Origin: Prolixibacteraceae bacterium
GTDB taxonomy: Bacteria; Bacteroidota; Bacteroidia; Bacteroidales; Prolixibacteraceae
DNA length: 7,264 nucleotides
NCBI GenBank assembly: GCA_016930735.1
Contig: JAFGGF010000001.1
Span: 1 to 7,264 of the forward strand
Direction: 5' to 3'
Position numbers and translations under genes: made by a program. Shown here one piece after another: positions 1-6,700 of the stretch. A model generated the notes under the pieces. That model did no database searches. It was not told the origin of the DNA and saw nothing but the letters and a program-made list of their open reading frames with translations. Numbering within the stretch: position 1 is the stretch's first letter; each line of letters starts with the position of its first letter.

Positions 1-40
1 TGACAAAATTACAATTATTTCGAATTAAACAGGTTTTATT

Positions 41-71
41 ATTGGAAGTTTACCCGATGGTATTATTTTTG
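41..71 (+). promoter_or_regulatory. candidate promoter of the thioredoxin gene
   Basis: The sequence shows ATTG at 41-44, a 19-nt spacer, then TATTTTTG at 64-71. This fits the Bacteroidota primary sigma pattern (TTTG or TTG near -33, TAnnTTTG near -7) with an exact -7 box and three of four bases in the -33 box. Transcription would start near 77-79 and give a leader of roughly 45 nt before the ATG at 123. The region is very AT-rich, so a chance match is possible. No transcript data support it. Confidence 0.45.
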
Positions 72-79
72 AAATCCAG

Positions 80-105
80 ATATATAAATATTTGAATATA
101 TAAAT
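80..105 (+). repeat. short AT-rich direct repeat in the thioredoxin leader
   Basis: The 10-mer ATATATAAAT occurs at 80-89 and again at 96-105, a 16-nt period. It lies between the candidate promoter and the start codon, so it would fall in the leader of the mRNA. Low base complexity makes chance a fair explanation, and no function is claimed. Confidence 0.3.
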
Positions 106-122
106 TTTTAAAATTATAAATC

Positions 123-494
123 ATGTTGGAACATTTAACACTGGAAACATTTAAAGAAAAAGTTTTCAATTTTGAACTGAACAAAGACTGGAAATATGAA
201 GGTGCAAAACCTTGTATGATAGATTTTTACGCTGACTGGTGCGGACCATGTAAAGTAGTTGCTCCTGTGCTTGAAGAATTACAAAAGGAATATGGTGACA
301 ATATTGTAATTTATAAGGTAAATACTGAAGATGAGCGCGAACTGGCAGGAATGTTTGGTATTCAAAGTATCCCGTCATTATTGTTTGTCCCGATGGAAGG
401 ACAACCTCAGATGGCAATGGGTGCACTTCCTAAGAATACTTTTGAAAGAGCTATCTCTGATGTGCTGAAAGTTGAAAAACCTTTGGTTAATTAA
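123..494 (+). CDS. trxA: thioredoxin
   Basis: This is a 123-residue thioredoxin, a small thiol-disulfide oxidoreductase that reduces protein disulfides in the cytosol and is itself recharged by thioredoxin reductase. The redox site is WCGPC at residues 39-43 (Cys40, Cys43). The buried aspartate before it is Asp34 in IDFYADWCGPCK, and the cis-proline loop is Ser82-Ile83-Pro84. Length is slightly above the usual 105-110 because of a longer N-terminal stretch (residues 1-30) before the first core strand. No signal peptide or lipobox is present, so a cytosolic location is expected, unlike the periplasmic TlpA/ResA-type proteins common in this phylum. ATG at 123 is the first in-frame start, preceded by an A/T-rich leader instead of a Shine-Dalgarno sequence. 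The gene stands alone, convergent with murF. The family call is very secure; the symbol is by similarity, since such genomes often carry several thioredoxins. Confidence 0.95.
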   Translation: MLEHLTLETFKEKVFNFELNKDWKYEGAKPCMIDFYADWCGPCKVVAPVLEELQKEYGDNIVIYKVNTEDERELAGMFGIQSIPSLLFVPMEGQPQMAMGALPKNTFERAISDVLKVEKPLVN

Positions 495-711
495 TCTTAG
501 CGAAAATTTGTATTCTTTACAGGTTGCTTACAAAAAACAGGTTGTGATTAGGTGGTAATTTATGGAGATTTATTGTAATTTGTGCTTGATTAGAAGCAGG
601 AACTGCAATAAACTTCTATTTAATAACAATAAATATCTACCTAGTCACATTTTTTGAATACTTTTCAGAAATAGCCTAACTCATTTATCAGAGTTTTTTT
701 ATTGTAATCAA
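495..711. other. non-coding convergent gap between the thioredoxin gene and murF
   Basis: This 217-nt stretch separates the 3' ends of two convergent genes. I see no convincing reading frame and no tRNA-like fold. It holds a short direct repeat (ACAGGTTG at 519-526 and 537-544, 18 nt apart), a small unsupported hairpin near 583-598 (TGCTT/AAGCA with no T tract after it), and the terminator-like hairpin listed separately at 678-700. No comparable terminator is visible for the murF transcript on the minus strand. Confidence 0.6.
678..700 (+). terminator. weak intrinsic terminator for the thioredoxin transcript
   Basis: AACTC at 678-682 pairs with GAGTT at 691-695 around an 8-nt loop, and the run of T extends to 700. 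A T tract right after a stem is the form of a rho-independent terminator reading rightward. The stem is only 5 bp and the site lies about 180 nt after the thioredoxin stop codon, so the call is tentative. Read leftward, the hairpin is not followed by a T tract, so it does not look like a terminator for murF. Confidence 0.4.
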
Positions 712-2004
712 TTAAAGATTTTCCAATACTTTTTCCAATTGAATTCCCCTTGAACCTTTTATAAGGATTAAGTAGCCTTTAACCGGATGGGACCGTAAAT
801 ATTCTGTTAGTGAAGGGGAATCTGTAAAAACCTGAAAATTATCTGGATAAATCGTATTATTAAAGTTCTTTCCAACTAAAAATACTTTATCGGTCCCAAT
901 CTGCCGGGTGAGATCAACAATTAGCTGATGTTCATTCAGGGAATCTTTGCCCAGTTCCAGCATATCACCCAGGATAAGGCATTTGGATTCACCTTCCATC
1001 GATAAAAAATTAGTAACGGATGCCTGCATACTGGTTGGATTTGCATTATAAGCGTCCATTATTATTATATTGTTTTTTGTTTTTATCAGCTGAGAACGAT
1101 TATTTTCGGGGCGATAATTTTTAATGGTTTTTTGAATTAACAAGGGGTCGACATTGAAAAATACACCGATGCAGGCAGCAGCCATTATATTCTCAAAATT
1201 ATATGTGCCAATAAGATTGCTGTTCAGATAAAGAATTTCTTTTGGAAACCAGGCTTTTATATTCAAAAAAGGTGTCTGATTAACGATCTCGCCTTTTAAA
1301 CCTGCATTTGGTGAAACTCCGTAACTTTTTATTTCAATTTTATCAGGGAGTACCGATTTTAATATTTCATTCTCGGAATTAATAAATATTGTCCCTTTTT
1401 TCTTTTCAATAAACCTGTATAATTCTGATTTTGTTTTAACGACTCCTTCAAATGAACCAAATCCCTCAAGGTGTGCTTTGCCGACGTTTGTAATAATTCC
1501 AAAATCAGGATCACAGATATTACATAAATCATGGATTTCACCGGGATGGTTTGCCCCCATTTCAACGATCCCGATTTCAGTTTCAGAATTCATTTTCAGT
1601 AGGGTTAATGGAACTCCAATGTGGTTATTCAGGTTGCCGGCTGTTGCTGAAACATTATATTTCCCGGAAAGTATTGCTGTGGTCAGCTCTTTTGTAGTTG
1701 TTTTGCCGTTAGTCCCGGTTATACCAATTATAGGGATTCCCAGTTTTTTACGATGGTAATTTGCCAGCTTCTGAAGTGTGGATAAAACATCATCGACTAA
1801 TAAGTAGCGATTATTTTTTACTACTGTATTTTTATCAACTACTGATAATGCTGCACCATTTTGTAAGGCAATTTCAGCAAAGTTGTTACCATCGAAATTA
1901 TTCCCTTTCAAAGCAAAATAAATACAGTTCTGTGTAATTTTCCTCGTGTCGGTACAAATGTCGGGATATTTTAGAAAAAGATCATATAATTCCTCAATAG
2001 CCAT
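712..2004 (-). CDS. murF: UDP-N-acetylmuramoyl-tripeptide--D-alanyl-D-alanine ligase (MurF)
   Basis: MurF joins D-alanyl-D-alanine to UDP-MurNAc-tripeptide in the cytosol using ATP, the last soluble step before the lipid-linked peptidoglycan precursors. With the start at 2004 the protein has 430 residues, normal for the family. Visible landmarks are the N-terminal substrate-binding domain with TDTRKI (about 19-24), the ATP-binding P-loop GTNGKTTT (97-104), EMGANHPGEI (148-157), NVGKAHLEGFG (173-183), RPENNRSQ (298-305), DAYNANPTSM (317-326), LGDMLELG (345-352) and KGSRG (416-420) in the C-terminal domain. An in-frame ATG at 2028 would add eight residues (MGFYFFQE), but that codon lies inside the gldJ terminator stem. 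The ATG at 2004 is preceded by AGGA, so I prefer it. The gene follows gldJ on the same strand, 62 nt after its stop codon. Its position next to gldJ resembles flavobacterial gene order. Identity is very secure and only the start is open. Confidence 0.96.
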   Translation of the reverse strand: MAIEELYDLFLKYPDICTDTRKITQNCIYFALKGNNFDGNNFAEIALQNGAALSVVDKNTVVKNNRYLLVDDVLSTLQKLANYHRKKLGIPIIGITGTNGKTTTKELTTAILSGKYNVSATAGNLNNHIGVPLTLLKMNSETEIGIVEMGANHPGEIHDLCNICDPDFGIITNVGKAHLEGFGSFEGVVKTKSELYRFIEKKKGTIFINSENEILKSVLPDKIEIKSYGVSPNAGLKGEIVNQTPFLNIKAWFPKEILYLNSNLIGTYNFENIMAAACIGVFFNVDPLLIQKTIKNYRPENNRSQLIKTKNNIIIMDAYNANPTSMQASVTNFLSMEGESKCLILGDMLELGKDSLNEHQLIVDLTRQIGTDKVFLVGKNFNNTIYPDNFQVFTDSPSLTEYLRSHPVKGYLILIKGSRGIQLEKVLENL

Positions 2005-2009
2005 TTCCT

Positions 2010-2044
2010 GAAAAAAATAAAACCCCATTATTAAATAATGAGGT
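2010..2044 (-). terminator. intrinsic terminator after gldJ, just before murF
   Basis: Reading leftward, ACCTCATTA (2044-2036) pairs with TAATGGGGT (2030-2022), a 9-bp stem with one U-G wobble and a 5-nt loop. It is followed directly by a T-rich tract, TTTTATTTTTTT, reaching 2011. This is a textbook rho-independent terminator. It lies 23 nt beyond the gldJ stop codon and ends only a few bases before the preferred murF start at 2004. I see no TAnnTTTG box between the two genes, so murF may depend on read-through or on a promoter inside gldJ. Confidence 0.75.
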
Positions 2045-2066
2045 CTTTTATTTGGTTAATTTATTT

Positions 2067-3530
2067 TTAAAAACCATCAGGGCTTCCCACATGTGTCATA
2101 GCACACCGGAAACCGAGGTCATCTTTTGATTTTGTTTCATCGAGGTATCTGCGGGTGCCCGGGATTAACCAATAAGCACGGTCTTTCCATGAACCACCTT
2201 TATAAACACGTGCATCGTCACTTATTAAAGAAGAAATGTCGCCCGGATTTTCCCCCTGTACATACATTCCTACAGTCCCTTTATCTTCAGAGCCGGTCCA
2301 GGTTGAACCATCAACAATTTGAGAATTCAGATCCCCGTCTCTGTAATTTCTATAGTCAGCAATAGTGTCTTTCACTAATTCACCATACTGATCCCTTACC
2401 AGATTTCCATCAGCATCTCTTCTGTATTCTGTAAATACATTTCCCCTCACTGGTTGAAATTCAGCAACTTCATTAAATGAAAGAGGGCGGTAAACATCCA
2501 TTACCCATTCATTCACATTTCCAGACATATTATATAGACCATAGTCGTTTGGCTCATATGAAAAAATAGGGGCAGGAATGTCTGCATTATCATTTAAAGC
2601 ACCTGCCATACCCATCAAATCACCTCTTCCTCTTACATAATTGGCTTTCATCAGCCCTTTGCCTTTTTTACTATCTTCGCGGAGATATGTGCCATTCCAG
2701 GGGAATAATTTTCTGCTGGTTAATAATTCACCTTCCGAATTTCCAATCAGCCCCAAAGCTGCATATTCCCATTCAGCTTCAGTTGGCAGCCTGTAATCGG
2801 AAAGCATAATGCCATCTTCCCAACGAACGCGTCTGGTTGTACCGTCAGCTTTTTCCATTGGTCTTTTCCCATCTGTCCCCTGATAAAGTCCATACAGGTA
2901 AGAGTCGGTTGTAAATACATTTTGTCCGCTCTGTGTATTATCGTGTGTTAATATCCCTTTTTCCACCAGGATTTGTTCATTTACCCTGTCTGTTCTCCAG
3001 TTACAGTATTCGTTTGCCTGCATCCAACTCACACCTACAACCGGATAATCGCTATAGGCCGGGTGGCGTAAATAATTACGAATATATGGTTCATTATAGG
3101 CAAGTTCTTCGCGCCATTGATTGGAGTCAGGCAAAGCAGCATTTATTTTTGCAGTATCACCCGGATAAACACGATTTATCCAATGCAGGTATTCACGGTA
3201 GTCCTGGTTTGATACCTCGGTTTCATCCATGTAAAATGATGCAACTGTCACACGCCTTGGAAAGTTATCCCATTTCGACATTACATCCTGTTCAACCCGA
3301 CCCATTGTAAAAGTACCTCCCTGAATAAAAACTAGTCCCGGGCCTGCTTCCTGATGATATCCGGATTCGTAAGGGATATCACCGGTTTCTGGATCGTTGT
3401 AACTCCAACCTGTTGTTCGTGAAGTACCGCTTCCGCCTCCTTTTTTCCCTAATAATCCACATCCTGATAAGAATGCGACCAAAAACACTATGGATAAAGT
3501 TTTTAGCTTCATTGATATTTTATTTATCAT
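2067..3530 (-). CDS. gldJ: GldJ-like gliding motility / type IX secretion lipoprotein (FGE-sulfatase fold)
   Basis: This 487-residue outer-membrane lipoprotein belongs to the GldJ/GldK group of the formylglycine-generating-enzyme (FGE) superfamily. In Flavobacterium, GldJ is needed for gliding and stabilises other components of the machinery. The signal peptide ends in the lipobox LSGC (21-24), giving lipidated Cys24. The following GLLGKKGGGSG lacks an acidic surface-export signal, which fits a periplasm-facing anchor. FGE-type landmarks are GLVFIQGGTFTMG (65-77), DETEVSNQDYREYL (102-115), VVGVSWMQANEYCNW (164-178), RLPTEAEWEYAA (247-258), YGLYNMSGNVNEWVMDVY (330-347), KGGSW (444-448) and LGFRCA (472-477). 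The two catalytic cysteines that follow GGS in true FGE are replaced by Asp450 and Leu455, so no enzymatic activity is expected. About 100 residues (343-443) separate NVNEW from KGGSW, far more than in FGE. ATG at 3512 (Met7, MKLKTLS) is a credible alternative start. GldK/PorK is the main alternative identity; adjacency to porU and murF favours GldJ. Confidence 0.88.
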   Translation of the reverse strand: MINKISMKLKTLSIVFLVAFLSGCGLLGKKGGGSGTSRTTGWSYNDPETGDIPYESGYHQEAGPGLVFIQGGTFTMGRVEQDVMSKWDNFPRRVTVASFYMDETEVSNQDYREYLHWINRVYPGDTAKINAALPDSNQWREELAYNEPYIRNYLRHPAYSDYPVVGVSWMQANEYCNWRTDRVNEQILVEKGILTHDNTQSGQNVFTTDSYLYGLYQGTDGKRPMEKADGTTRRVRWEDGIMLSDYRLPTEAEWEYAALGLIGNSEGELLTSRKLFPWNGTYLREDSKKGKGLMKANYVRGRGDLMGMAGALNDNADIPAPIFSYEPNDYGLYNMSGNVNEWVMDVYRPLSFNEVAEFQPVRGNVFTEYRRDADGNLVRDQYGELVKDTIADYRNYRDGDLNSQIVDGSTWTGSEDKGTVGMYVQGENPGDISSLISDDARVYKGGSWKDRAYWLIPGTRRYLDETKSKDDLGFRCAMTHVGSPDGF

Positions 3531-3546
3531 TATGTTTTGATTGTCA

Positions 3547-3554
3547 CAAATATA
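3547..3554 (-). promoter_or_regulatory. candidate -7 box for gldJ
   Basis: On the minus strand, TATATTTG (3554 to 3547) matches TAnnTTTG exactly. No TTTG is found 19-21 nt upstream of it, so only half of the promoter pattern is present. Transcription would start near 3540, leaving about 10 nt before the ATG at 3530 but about 28 nt before the ATG at 3512, which is a mild argument for the shorter GldJ start. The match may be chance in AT-rich DNA. Confidence 0.35.
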
Positions 3555-3645
3555 ACTAATTTGTTCTATTCTTATTGTTCTGGCGAATTATTATTTCACA
3601 AGTTATTTCAAGGGCTTTGTTAATAACTTACTATGAATAATGGTA

Positions 3646-3675
3646 TTTGTATTATATTAACATCTTTTATCTTAG
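3646..3675 (+). promoter_or_regulatory. tentative promoter of porU
   Basis: TTTG at 3646-3649 is followed after 18 nt by TATCTTAG at 3668-3675, one base off TAnnTTTG and with a spacer one base shorter than usual. If it is used, transcription would start near 3682 and the hairpin at 3687-3706 would sit almost at the 5' end of the mRNA. Another weak candidate, TTTG at 3616 with GGTATTTG at 3642-3649, fits less well. Neither is strong. Confidence 0.25.
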
Positions 3676-3686
3676 CAATAAATAAC

Positions 3687-3706
3687 AACAGAAAGGCGTT
3701 TCTGTT
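3687..3706 (+). promoter_or_regulatory. perfect hairpin / inverted repeat in the porU leader
   Basis: AACAGAAA (3687-3694) and TTTCTGTT (3699-3706) are perfect reverse complements around the 4-nt loop GGCG. The stem ends 21 nt before the porU ATG. It is followed by AAATATATTTTGAA and not by a T tract, so it is not a typical terminator. It could be a 5'-leader stem-loop that affects mRNA stability or translation, or a palindromic protein-binding site serving the divergent gldJ/porU pair. The sequence alone shows the symmetry, not the role. Confidence 0.5.
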
Positions 3707-3727
3707 AAATATATTTTGAATAATTAA

Positions 3728-6700
3728 ATGAAGAAATTTTCCATAGTAATAGTTATATTTCTTTTTGCATTTACCTCAGGTGACGTAAAAGTTTTTTTCA
3801 GGGAAATAAATTGGGAATTCAATAAAACGATTGGTTTTGACGGGACTAAAACAGAATTTCCGTTGTTTTTCGAAGGTTGTGATTTTGATGATTCGAAGTT
3901 ACCCGTTTATTTAGAAAATATTAAAATTGAAAAGGGAAGTACACAAGTAGTAATTGAAAATACAATTTTTAAAGAGTTTACAGATGTTTCCGGCAAAATC
4001 GATCGGGATGAAATCCCTGAAAAACTTGAATTATCACAAAATATTGTAACCTCAAAAGAGGACAAATTCCTCAATTTTAAGATTATACCTTTAATAAAAA
4101 AAGGAGATAGAATATTTATACTTCAGAACTTTACTTTTAAGCTGGTTCCGCAGAAATCTGAAATAGTTATAAAAAGTGCAAAAAATTTTATTTCCGAATC
4201 AGTTTTAAAAAATGGCTTCTGGGTAAAAGTTTCAACAACTAAAAAAGGCATTCACAGAGTTCCCTATTCAAAACTTCAGGAGTGGGGATTTTCTTCTCCC
4301 GGAAATGTGAAAGTATTTGGAAACGGAGGATTTGTTCTTTCGGAAAATGTTGACAATGAAATTAAAACAGACCTGGAACAAGTTGCTGTATGGAAGGGGA
4401 AAGATGGAAGCGGAAATGATTGTTTGTTTTTTTATTCTCCGGGTAATACAAAATGGGAATGGAATCCGGCCGCTCAATCATTTGACCATAAAATAAACAT
4501 TTATTCTAAAAGTGCATTTTATTACCTTTCTGAAGATCAGGGAAGCGATAAGAATGTGTCGTTGCTTCCCGAAGTAGTGGATGCAGCTAATATTACTGTT
4601 CAGGATTTTAATGAATATACCAAATACGAACAGGAAAAGGTGAACCTGATCAATTCGGGTCAGCAATGGTACGGTGAAAGGTTTATTAACGGTATCAGTC
4701 AGGCATTTGATATTGCCTGCCCCGGCAGGGTTGCAGGTACAGCAGCAAGTATTAAAATAAATGCTGCCGGCAGGTCTTCTGCAGCGTCAAAACTTAGGGT
4801 AACGGTTAATGATTCTCAAAATGAATATATCGATTTCAATGCTGTTAATACAGGTGACCTGACTTCACTTTATGCCGACCAGGCAACAGAGTCGTTCGAA
4901 ACTGAACTTGCGGGTGAAGATATGGAAATCAGATTGGCTTACCTGGCTTCAAACAGCAGTTCTGAAGCCTGGCTCGATTATATTGTAATGCAATATAAAA
5001 GGAAACTGGCATATATTTCCAATGAGCTGTATTTCAGAGATCCTGAATCAGTTGGGTACGGGAATATAGAACAATTCGAAATTACAAATGTATCGTCAGG
5101 TTTAAAGGTTTTTGATGTTTCGGAGCTTTATGATATATATGATGTACCTGTAACACTTAATGGAACCCTATTATCGTTTAAACGTCCTGCCAGTAATTTG
5201 CGTGAATATGTAGTTTTTAATCCTGTATCGGATTTTGCAATTCCCGAATATGTTGGCGAAGTTCCCAATCAGAATCTCCATGGGATTTCAGTTCCTGAGA
5301 TGATTGTAATTTCACATCCCGATTATTATTCCATTGCCAGTGAACTTGCTGATTTTCATAGGAATAACGATGGTATGTCAGTAGAAGTAGTAAAAACAAC
5401 TGAAGTCTATAATGAATTTAGTTCAGGAATGCCCGATGTTTCAGGTATAAGAAATTTTATTAAAATGCTTTATGATAAAGACCGGAATACGTTAAAATAT
5501 GTTTTACTGTTTGGCGACGGAAGTTATGATAACCGAAACCTGAAAGGTAGTAACCACAATTTTATTCCAACATATCAATCAGCCAATTCTTTATCTCCAA
5601 CAAGCTCGTTTGTAACCGATGATTTTTATGTTCTTATGGATCAGGGGGAAACTGTTAAAAGCGGAGCTGTTGACCTTGGAATTGGAAGAATACCGGCTTC
5701 AACAGTTTATGAGGCTCAGGTTGTTTTAGATAAGGTAAAAAATTATAACAGCCCCGAAGCACTTGGAACCTGGAGAAATATTGTATGTTTTATAGCTGAT
5801 GACCAGGATGGTAATACGCACATGAATGATTCGGAAACATTGGCAAATAAAGTAAATTCAGAACATGGTGCCTTTGTAACTTCCAAAATTTATTTCGATG
5901 CCTATCCGCAGGAAACCACTCCTGGTGGCGAACGCTATCCGGAAGTTACCGAATCGATCAATAATCAGGTCAGGGAGGGTGTGCTTATATTAAATTATAT
6001 TGGCCATGCAAACGACCGTTTTATGGCCGATGAGCATGTACTGGATGTAAGCAACATCAGCTCCTGGTCGAATCAGGGTAATTTACCAATCTTTGTAACA
6101 GCGACATGTGAATTCAGCAGGTATGATTCTGATGAAACTTCGGCTGGCGAATATGTTTTGCTTAATCCGAATGGAGGTGGGATTGGCCTGTTTTCAACAA
6201 CAAGGGTTGTTTATGCATATTCAAACTTCCTGCTTAGCAGAAGTTTCTACAATCATGTATTTAACCAGGATGAAAACGGGAATCATTACCGGATGGGAGA
6301 TATTATCAGATTGGCAAAAAACGGGACTCCCGGAGATACCAATAAAAGGAATTTCAGTCTGCTTGCCGACCCTGCACTCAGGTTATCATACCCCAAATAC
6401 CGGATTATCACATCTAAAATTAATCAACAGGATGCAACCGGAACTGCCGATACAATTAAGGCACTGAATATGATTACCATTGAAGGTTATATAGCTGATT
6501 ATTTCGGAAATATACTTGACGATTTTCATGGTGAGATATCGCCGGTTGTTTACGACAAAGCCTTTATGTTGAATACTCTTGGCAATGGTGGTGAAACTCC
6601 TTTTGAATTTAAGGTTCAGAATAATATTATTTATAAAGGACTGGCAAGCGTTACCAACGGGCATTTTACATTTAGTTTTATTGTTCCTAAGGATATTGCC

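Noticed and set aside
3..92. Open frame entering from the left edge on the + strand, ending with TGA at 93-95; also a TGA at 1-3 that might end an upstream gene.
   Set aside because: The translation is rich in Leu, Ile and Lys with no recognisable motif and is too short to judge. The candidate thioredoxin promoter lies inside it. The TGA at 1-3 has no visible coding sequence before it.
519..544. Direct repeat ACAGGTTG with an 18-nt period.
   Set aside because: Only two 8-nt copies, without inverted symmetry or any neighbouring integrase or transposase. Chance is likely.
583..598. Small hairpin TGCTT/AAGCA after the thioredoxin gene.
   Set aside because: The stem is only 5 bp and no T tract follows, so it cannot be supported as a terminator or RNA element.
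1478..1759. 93-codon + strand frame opposite murF.
   Set aside because: It is antisense to the MurF P-loop and central motifs, with no start context or recognisable domain.
2933..3310. 125-codon + strand frame opposite gldJ.
   Set aside because: It is antisense to conserved FGE-like motifs of GldJ and its composition (many His, Pro, Ser, Leu) is typical of an antisense shadow.
6108..6467. 119-codon frame on the + strand within porU.
   Set aside because: It lies entirely inside the porU C25 domain in another frame, across the conserved Cys794 region, and shows no family motif. It is a shadow of porU.
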